NCBI GenBank assembly: GCA_903927905.1
Contig: CAIYOY010000102.1
Span: forward strand, 1-45,460
Source of the DNA: an uncultured Verrucomicrobiales bacterium
Lineage (GTDB): Bacteria; Verrucomicrobiota; Verrucomicrobiia; Limisphaerales; Palsa-1400
DNA length: 45,460 bases
Direction: 5' to 3'
Shown: one piece after another, positions 40,038 to 45,460 of the stretch
Layout: every line of letters starts with the position of its first letter
Position numbering within the stretch: position 1 is the first letter of the stretch
Translations under genes and position numbers: made by a program
Notes under the pieces: generated by a model
Told to the model about the DNA's origin: nothing
The model's database searches: none
Seen by the model: the letters and a program-made list of their open reading frames with translations, nothing else

Positions 40038-41458
40038 GCGAGCAATTCCTTGATGACTTGGCCGCCGGTTTGGCTGAGTTGTTTGAATCTCCCCGCGTGA
40101 AAATAAGTCAGTTTGTTATCGTCGAGACCGAGCAACCGCAGGATGGTGACGTGCAGGTCTTTCAAGGGATGCGCGACTTCGATGGCTTTTTCGCCGACTT
40201 CATCGGTGGCACCGATGACGTGCCCGGCTTTCACTCCGCCGCCGGCCATCCAGACGACCATGCCTTTGGCGTTGTGATCGCGACCGAATTGCACGCCGCC
40301 GTTGCGCAGGCCGTTGTCCGGCGAGCGGCCAAATTCGCCGCCCCAGATGACCAGAGTGCTGTCAAGCAGTCCGCGCCGCTTCAGATCTTTGAGCAGCCCG
40401 GCGATCGGTTGGTCCACGGAACGGATGCGGGCGCTGTGGGCTTTTTCGATGAAGTCATGTGAATCCCAGCCACCGGAATAGCATTGGACGAAGCGGACGC
40501 CTTTTTCGACCAGGCGGCGAGCCAGGAGGCAGCGGCGGCCAAAATCGCCGGTTTCGGGCTGGTCGAGTCCGTAGAGGGATTTGGTTTCGGCAGATTCCTT
40601 GTCCAGCGCGATGAGGTCGGGAATTTCGCTCTGCATGCGGAAGGCGAGTTCGTAGGACTCCAGGCGCGCGGGCAAATCTTCGTGGCCGGGGTAACGCTGT
40701 TGATGCAGGCGATTCAACTCGGCCATGAGATCAAGGTTCTGACGCTGCTCCTCGCGCGTGACGCCTGGCGGCGGATTCAGATCAAGAATCGGCGAACCGG
40801 CGGGCCGCAGCGGTGTGCCTTGATAATTTGCCGGTAAAAAACCATTCGACCAATTGGCCGAACCGCCTTGCGGATAAGCGATTTCCGGCAACACCACGAA
40901 GGCCGGAAGATTTTCGTTCACCGTTCCAAGTCCATAGGTGACCCAGGCGCCGAGGGCCGGGTCGCCACCGAATTGGTTGCCGGTATTCAGATGATAGAGC
41001 GCGGTCGGATGATTGACACTTTGGGCCATGGCCCCGCGATAAACGCAGAGGTCGTCGGCGCATTCAGCGAGATGGGCAAAATTCTCGCAAATATCGAGGC
41101 CCGACTGCCCGGCCTTGCGAAATTTGAAAGGACTGCGGACGTAGTAACGTTTGCCGCTGGCCATGGCCGAGGCGAATTTGTCCTCACGCACGAATTCTTT
41201 CATGTGCAATTCGGCGAGCTTGGGCTTGGGATCGAACGTGTCAATATGGCTGGGGCCGCCTTCCATCAGGAGAAAAATGCAGGACTTGGCTTTGGCTTCG
41301 ATCTGCTGCTTTTTCGCCGCGAGAACTCCGGCCCGGGCCTGTTCCTGCGCGAGCATGGTGGTGAAGGCCAGACCGCCCAGCCCGTAGCCGAGCCGGTACA
41401 TGAATTGCCGACGGTTCATGGCCATGGCCTCGGAATAAGAAAGTATGTGGCGATTCAT
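40034..41458 (-). CDS. DUF1501 protein (sulfatase-like fold)
   Basis: 474 residues with a Tat-like N-terminus (NRRQFMYRLGYGLGGLAFT). The DUF1501 signature is FLLMEGGPSHIDTFDPKP. Further conserved blocks are GAMAQSVNHPTALYHLNTG, RGLLDSTLVIWGGEFGRSP and KGMVVWMAGGGVKAGHVIGATDEVG, which resemble the alkaline phosphatase/sulfatase superfamily. It lies 3 bp downstream of the DUF1549/DUF1553 cytochrome. This gene pair is a hallmark of Planctomycetes and Verrucomicrobia and is often linked to polysaccharide breakdown, though no member has a firm assigned reaction that I know of. Confidence 0.92.
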   Translation of the reverse strand: MNRHILSYSEAMAMNRRQFMYRLGYGLGGLAFTTMLAQEQARAGVLAAKKQQIEAKAKSCIFLLMEGGPSHIDTFDPKPKLAELHMKEFVREDKFASAMASGKRYYVRSPFKFRKAGQSGLDICENFAHLAECADDLCVYRGAMAQSVNHPTALYHLNTGNQFGGDPALGAWVTYGLGTVNENLPAFVVLPEIAYPQGGSANWSNGFLPANYQGTPLRPAGSPILDLNPPPGVTREEQRQNLDLMAELNRLHQQRYPGHEDLPARLESYELAFRMQSEIPDLIALDKESAETKSLYGLDQPETGDFGRRCLLARRLVEKGVRFVQCYSGGWDSHDFIEKAHSARIRSVDQPIAGLLKDLKRRGLLDSTLVIWGGEFGRSPDNGLRNGGVQFGRDHNAKGMVVWMAGGGVKAGHVIGATDEVGEKAIEVAHPLKDLHVTILRLLGLDDNKLTYFHAGRFKQLSQTGGQVIKELLA

Positions 41459-41461
41459 GGC

Positions 41462-44077
41462 TTAATAGATATACACGAACTCATTCGAATTCATCATCAC
41501 CAAACAAAGATCGGCCAGCGCGCGGGTTTCCGGGGAAACTTCGCTCGGGCGCAAGTTGTGCTCGTAGTGGTCCATGTTCCAATTCTCTTCAAATTGAAAC
41601 AGTTCGCCGGTCATCTCTTCCACCATCGGTTGCACCACTTTTTTGGGAAATTCAAAATCCACCGGTTTGGTGGCGCGATGGTGTTCGGTCATTTGTTCAA
41701 GATGCTTCAGGCATAATTTTATTTCGGCGGCGGTGGGTTTGCGCCCGTAAGCCAGCAACCAGGCTTGTTCAATTTTTCGGGCGCGATCCTGGCTGCCGGC
41801 CGACAACCGCGCCGCCATCGCCAAGGCAGAATCATAGGCGTTTTGGCTGTTGAACAGGGCGAAGACCTGAGGGGTCACAATGGTCGCTTCGCGCCGGTCG
41901 CAAGAGGTCGCGGAATTGGCGCCGTTGAAGACTTCCAGCATCGGGTGGACCAGCGTGCGGATTTGGAAAGTATAGACGGAACGGCGATTGCGCTCGGCGC
42001 GAGTGGGGGAGGGGACATAGACCGGCGCAAGCGCACCCATGATGTGGCGTGGTTGCAAGGCGGCTTCGAGGTTGATCTCGGGGAAAACACCCGGGCCGCC
42101 CATTTCCGGGTTCAATTCGCCGGACACGAGGAGGAGGCTGTCGCGCAATTCCTCAGCGGTCAGTCGGCGCGGCAGGAAATGGGAGAGCAATTTTTCTTCC
42201 GGGTCGGCTTTTTTTACGGCCTCAAGGTTCGGAGGGTTGGCGCTTTGTTGATAAGCGGCGGAGCGCATGATCAGCCGGTGCATCGCTTTCACGCTCCAAC
42301 CGTGTTGGATAAAATAATCGGCCAGCCAATCGAGCAGCTCCGGATGGCTCGGGCGCTTGCCCATTTTGCCGAAATTATTCGCGGTTTCGACGAGGCCTTT
42401 GCCGAAATGATATTGCCAGATGCGGTTCACCATCACGCGGGCGGTAAGTGGATTTTCCGGGCTGGCAATCCACTCGGCCAATTTCGTGCGGCGGCCTTCG
42501 GTCGTGGCCGGAATCGGAGTGGCGTCCGATTTATACACCGCGCTGATCAACCCTGGAGTGACCGCTTCCCCCGGCGATTCCAACGCGCCGCCGGGTAAAA
42601 TATGCAGCACGGCGGTTTCGATTTTTGGATCAAGACCGCCGCTGGAAACGCTCAGGGCCTGCGGTTGGAAACGTTGCAGTTCGCGTTCGCAATATTCAAT
42701 GCGTTTGCGAATGGTTTTCTCCACGCTCAAGTCTGTTGCGGTCAAACCCGTTTCTTTGGCCGGACGCTCGGCCAGCGGCACGTCCTTCAAAGAGTTGTAG
42801 CCTTTCTCTTTGATCAAGGCGTTCACTGCCTGGTTATGTTTGCGGATCAGTTCCTGCAGGCGACCTTTGAAATTTTTCAGCGCTTCTTCCGTGCGGCTCA
42901 TTTCAAGGTCAAAACCCCTGGTGTTTTCGCACGGTAGAAACGGCACTTTGCGCGCCTCGAATTGCACCGGCGCGAAGATGCTTTGCAACCGGTAATAATC
43001 CCGGGTCGGAATCGGATCGAATTTGTGGTCATGACATTTCGCGCAACCGGTGGTGAGGCCGAGATAGGTCGCGCCGATATTGGCCGTGACATCATCCAGA
43101 AAAAGCTGGCGCGTCACCGCCCCCACACTCATCGCCGTCTGTTCCCACGGCCCCATGCGCAACATGCCCACGGCGACCAGATTCTCCGGATCGTTCGGCG
43201 CAATTTCGTCGCCCGCGATTTGTTCGGTGACGAATTGGTTGTACGGCTTGTCATTGTTAAAACTGCGGATGACATAATCGCGATAACGCCAGGCATTGGG
43301 CCGTTCGTAATCGTTGGAAAAACCGTCGGTGTCCGCGTAACGAACGACGTCCAGCCAGTGGCGGCCCCATTGTTCACCGTAACGCGGAGAGGCCAGCAGC
43401 CGCTCGATCACTTTGTCGAACGCGCGCGAAGAATGGTCTTTGACAAAATTATCAATCTCCTGTGGCGTTGGCGGCAGACCGGTCAGGTCGAAAGTCGCGC
43501 GGCGAATCAAAGTGATCTTGTCTGCGGGCGGAGCGGGCTTCAGCCCCTTCTCCTTCAGTTTCGCCCGGATGAATTTATCAATTGAGTTCTGGCCGGAAAT
43601 TTTTTTGGCCGGACGAAAAGCCCAGATGTCCTCTTCTTTGTAGGACCATTTTGGGTGCGCGTTGGTTTGGATTTCAGCCCAGGGCGCTCCCGCCAGGATC
43701 CATTGGCGCAAAATTTCGATTTCATCATCCGCCAGTTTGTTGCGGTCCTTCGGCGGCATCTTCAGCTTGCCCATGCGCTGGACGGCTTTGAACAATCTGC
43801 TTTTGTCCGGCTCACCCGGGATCATGGCGGGCTGGCCGCTCTCGCCGCCTTTCAACAACCCTTCTCGCGTGCGCATGTCCAGATCCGCTTCGATCTGTTT
43901 GTCCCCGCCATGGCAACCGATGCACTTCTCTTCCAGCAACGGATAAACTTTTTCCGCGAAGAACGATTTGGCTTCCGCCCCAGACATCGGCTTGGCCGCC
44001 CCGGCGAAAGCCATCGGGCTGAACGCCGCAATGGCCGCGCCGCCGAGCGCAAGGAGAGACGGAAATCTGAAGGTCAT
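41462..44077 (-). CDS. Planctomycete-type cytochrome c protein (PSCyt1-DUF1549-DUF1553)
   Basis: 871 residues with a signal peptide (cleavage near MAFAG). An N-terminal cytochrome module has CIGCH at 52-56. It continues with DUF1549 (about 165-375), which holds a second haem-like site (CAKCH in the TTGCAKCHDHKFDPIPTRDYY segment), then a coiled linker (about 390-480) and DUF1553 (about 530-800, starting near LAEWIASPENPLTARVMVNR). Members of this family are large exported redox proteins typical of Planctomycetes and Verrucomicrobia; a role in sugar oxidation is often suggested but unproven. It is separate from the electron conduit genes and translated with DUF1501. Confidence 0.93.
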   Translation of the reverse strand: MTFRFPSLLALGGAAIAAFSPMAFAGAAKPMSGAEAKSFFAEKVYPLLEEKCIGCHGGDKQIEADLDMRTREGLLKGGESGQPAMIPGEPDKSRLFKAVQRMGKLKMPPKDRNKLADDEIEILRQWILAGAPWAEIQTNAHPKWSYKEEDIWAFRPAKKISGQNSIDKFIRAKLKEKGLKPAPPADKITLIRRATFDLTGLPPTPQEIDNFVKDHSSRAFDKVIERLLASPRYGEQWGRHWLDVVRYADTDGFSNDYERPNAWRYRDYVIRSFNNDKPYNQFVTEQIAGDEIAPNDPENLVAVGMLRMGPWEQTAMSVGAVTRQLFLDDVTANIGATYLGLTTGCAKCHDHKFDPIPTRDYYRLQSIFAPVQFEARKVPFLPCENTRGFDLEMSRTEEALKNFKGRLQELIRKHNQAVNALIKEKGYNSLKDVPLAERPAKETGLTATDLSVEKTIRKRIEYCERELQRFQPQALSVSSGGLDPKIETAVLHILPGGALESPGEAVTPGLISAVYKSDATPIPATTEGRRTKLAEWIASPENPLTARVMVNRIWQYHFGKGLVETANNFGKMGKRPSHPELLDWLADYFIQHGWSVKAMHRLIMRSAAYQQSANPPNLEAVKKADPEEKLLSHFLPRRLTAEELRDSLLLVSGELNPEMGGPGVFPEINLEAALQPRHIMGALAPVYVPSPTRAERNRRSVYTFQIRTLVHPMLEVFNGANSATSCDRREATIVTPQVFALFNSQNAYDSALAMAARLSAGSQDRARKIEQAWLLAYGRKPTAAEIKLCLKHLEQMTEHHRATKPVDFEFPKKVVQPMVEEMTGELFQFEENWNMDHYEHNLRPSEVSPETRALADLCLVMMNSNEFVYIY

Positions 44078-44219
44078 GGCTAAACAAAGTCTGCCATAAC
44101 AGACGGCTCTTTACAATGAAACGGTTGCAATTGTGTGATCAAACTGATGGTCAATCTTCAACGAATGACACTCGTTAGTCGCGAAGTGTCTTGGCTGTCC
44201 TTGCCGCTTTTGCCCGTTT

Positions 44220-45290
44220 TTAACGCTTAAACAAAACCTTTTCCACCAATGGCGCCAGCCTTTCCGCCATCCGTTCATTCCCCTCATCGTTCGGATGCGC
44301 CGGATCATGGAATAGAGCCTTGTCCTTCTCCCCAAACAATTCCAGTCCATCAATCACAAACATCAGATCATCCCCGGCCTTCTTTCTCGCCTCGCCCGCC
44401 GCCCGCATCATCACCCGCAAATCCTCCGACCTTTTCCGATAAGCCGGTTCGTTGACTTCTTTGGTCGAATAAATTGGAGTGATGCAAAAAATCGGGACTT
44501 TCGGATGGGCGGCACGGACGGCATCCAGCATCTGCTCGTAGGCCGTCCCGGGCTGAAGCCCGTATGATTTACCCAAATCAAAAACAAAACACGACGCATC
44601 CAACTCATTGACCAACCCGACCACCTCCGGTTCCGCCTTGCCCGCCCCGCCAAAACCCAGATTCACAAAATCAACATTTAACCGCCTCGCCACTCCGGCG
44701 GGATACGTCCTCGATGGATGTGTTGCGCCTGACCCTTGCATGACCGACGACCCATAACAAACCATGGGCCGCGACAATGCGAATGGCGACGCCGCAGTTA
44801 CTTTTGCGTTCTCATCCACGCCAACCGCCAAAACCCTGACCTCTTCCTTGTGTGGAAAATAAATGGACATCTCCGCCAGAGTATGTTCCCGTTTGTCAAA
44901 CAGCACCAGATCCACCTGTTGCGTTCCGGCCACGCTGGCTGAACCGGTATAATTCGTTCCCACCCAGACATCAAAAAAGCACCGCTTCGTTTCCCCGTGC
45001 GGCATTTGCACGCGAAGAGCCAGCCGGGTGGTGTCGGAGGAAAACCGAATCCGACCGCCGTCCGGCGCGATGGCCCGGTTCCAAACCGCCTTTGGCACTT
45101 TGCCTTGCGCGCGTTTGGGCAGCCGCCACAGATCCGGCTGGTTGTCTTTGAACCAAGCCAGCCCATGCAACTCCCACCGCGCGTCAGGAAAATCCACCCA
45201 TTTCAAATCAGCACCCGTCGCGGAAAATACTCCTGCCATCATCACAGCGGCCAAGGCCCATCGGCTTAAGTTGAAACGGAATGAATTCAT
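44220..45290 (-). CDS. Exported SGNH/GDSL-family hydrolase (esterase-like)
   Basis: 356 residues with a signal peptide (cleavage near VFSATG). An N-terminal beta-sandwich-like domain (about 25-165) is followed by the SGNH domain: nucleophile block YGSSVMQG (Ser in place of GDSL), oxyanion Gly in GFGGAG, a segment DLGKSYGLQPG at the block III Asn position, and the catalytic DPAHPNDEGNERMA. The family includes carbohydrate and lipid esterases. The N-terminal domain and export point to an acyl or acetyl ester on a polysaccharide. The usual Asn of block III is not evident, so activity is likely but not certain. Confidence 0.82.
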   Translation of the reverse strand: MNSFRFNLSRWALAAVMMAGVFSATGADLKWVDFPDARWELHGLAWFKDNQPDLWRLPKRAQGKVPKAVWNRAIAPDGGRIRFSSDTTRLALRVQMPHGETKRCFFDVWVGTNYTGSASVAGTQQVDLVLFDKREHTLAEMSIYFPHKEEVRVLAVGVDENAKVTAASPFALSRPMVCYGSSVMQGSGATHPSRTYPAGVARRLNVDFVNLGFGGAGKAEPEVVGLVNELDASCFVFDLGKSYGLQPGTAYEQMLDAVRAAHPKVPIFCITPIYSTKEVNEPAYRKRSEDLRVMMRAAGEARKKAGDDLMFVIDGLELFGEKDKALFHDPAHPNDEGNERMAERLAPLVEKVLFKR

Positions 45291-45374
45291 TACCCGAAAC
45301 TAACCAGCATGATCCATTGAGGCAAGTGGTCGGTAGTGGGCTACTTTGAAGAATGGAGCATACTTCAGTGGGGC

Positions 45375-45397
45375 CGGAGCGCGGGTCTGTGACCCGC
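45375..45397. repeat. GCGGGTC-TGT-GACCCGC hairpin, copy of a dispersed repeat
   Basis: A perfect 7-bp stem with 3-base loop (45381-45397). The flank 45375-45391 is the exact reverse complement of bases 1-17, and the core recurs at 25833-25851. It lies about 85 bp upstream of the SGNH hydrolase start, in a gap with no other visible feature to the window end. Confidence 0.6.
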
Positions 45398-45460
45398 AGC
45401 AGCGTCGCCGGGCAGAAGGTGTGGAGTGATTCAAAGCATCTTTACCATTTCACGCTGCTG

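Overview
The window looks like chromosomal DNA of a Verrucomicrobiota bacterium, probably a Pedosphaera/Limisphaerales-like soil or freshwater lineage. The pointers are a DUF1549/DUF1553 cytochrome gene paired with a DUF1501 gene (families concentrated in Planctomycetes and Verrucomicrobia), the dispersed hairpin repeats, and the moderately GC-rich codon use. This assignment is inference; no rRNA or other marker gene is present.

Layout. (1) 39-1406: class III aminotransferase, then a nested palindrome and tRNA-Pro(CGG). (2) 1742-27064: about 25 kb in which every gene is on the minus strand. In transcription order: hemA; a tetraheme cytochrome; an NHL-propeller lipoprotein; an 11-heme lipoprotein cytochrome split by an in-frame TAG; an outer-membrane beta-barrel; a second NHL lipoprotein; a 12-heme cytochrome; a periplasmic OB-fold protein; a 10-heme cytochrome; a monoheme cytochrome; a membrane-anchored tetraheme cytochrome; a Tat-exported four-cluster ferredoxin; an NrfD-type quinol subunit with an internal cyclic-nucleotide-binding domain; an unknown protein; a second monoheme cytochrome; a seven-heme ImcH-like NapC/NirT cytochrome split by an in-frame TAA; hemE-hemN-hemG-hemH; then a dipeptide epimerase and a seven-repeat exported protein. 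(3) 27266-28470: FeoA and a radical SAM protein. (4) 28740-34345: a tightly overlapping five-gene operon: KamA-type aminomutase, PcaI, PcaJ, a beta-amino-acid-type class III aminotransferase and PcaF. (5) 34342-37133: TMEM175-like channel and an RbsB/RbsC pair without an ATPase. (6) 37622-45290: NtrC-type regulator, threonine aldolase remnant, unknown membrane protein, DUF1501 plus Planctomycete-type cytochrome pair, SGNH hydrolase.

How the parts fit. Region 2 reads as a porin-multiheme-cytochrome system for extracellular electron transfer with its own haem supply. Electrons would leave menaquinol through the NrfD/ferredoxin/tetraheme module and the ImcH-like protein, cross the periplasm on multiheme cytochromes and pass the outer membrane through the barrel. 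I count 50 haem-attachment motifs (47 CXXCH and 3 CX3CH) if both split genes are read through.

Region 4 suggests a catabolic route I do not know to be described: alpha-amino acid to beta-amino acid (KamA), to beta-keto acid (aminotransferase), to its CoA thioester (PcaIJ), to acetyl-CoA plus a shorter acyl-CoA (PcaF). The PcaIJF identities favour 2-aminoadipate as the amino acid, via 3-oxoadipate, giving succinyl-CoA plus acetyl-CoA. No aromatic ring-cleavage gene is present to supply 3-oxoadipate.
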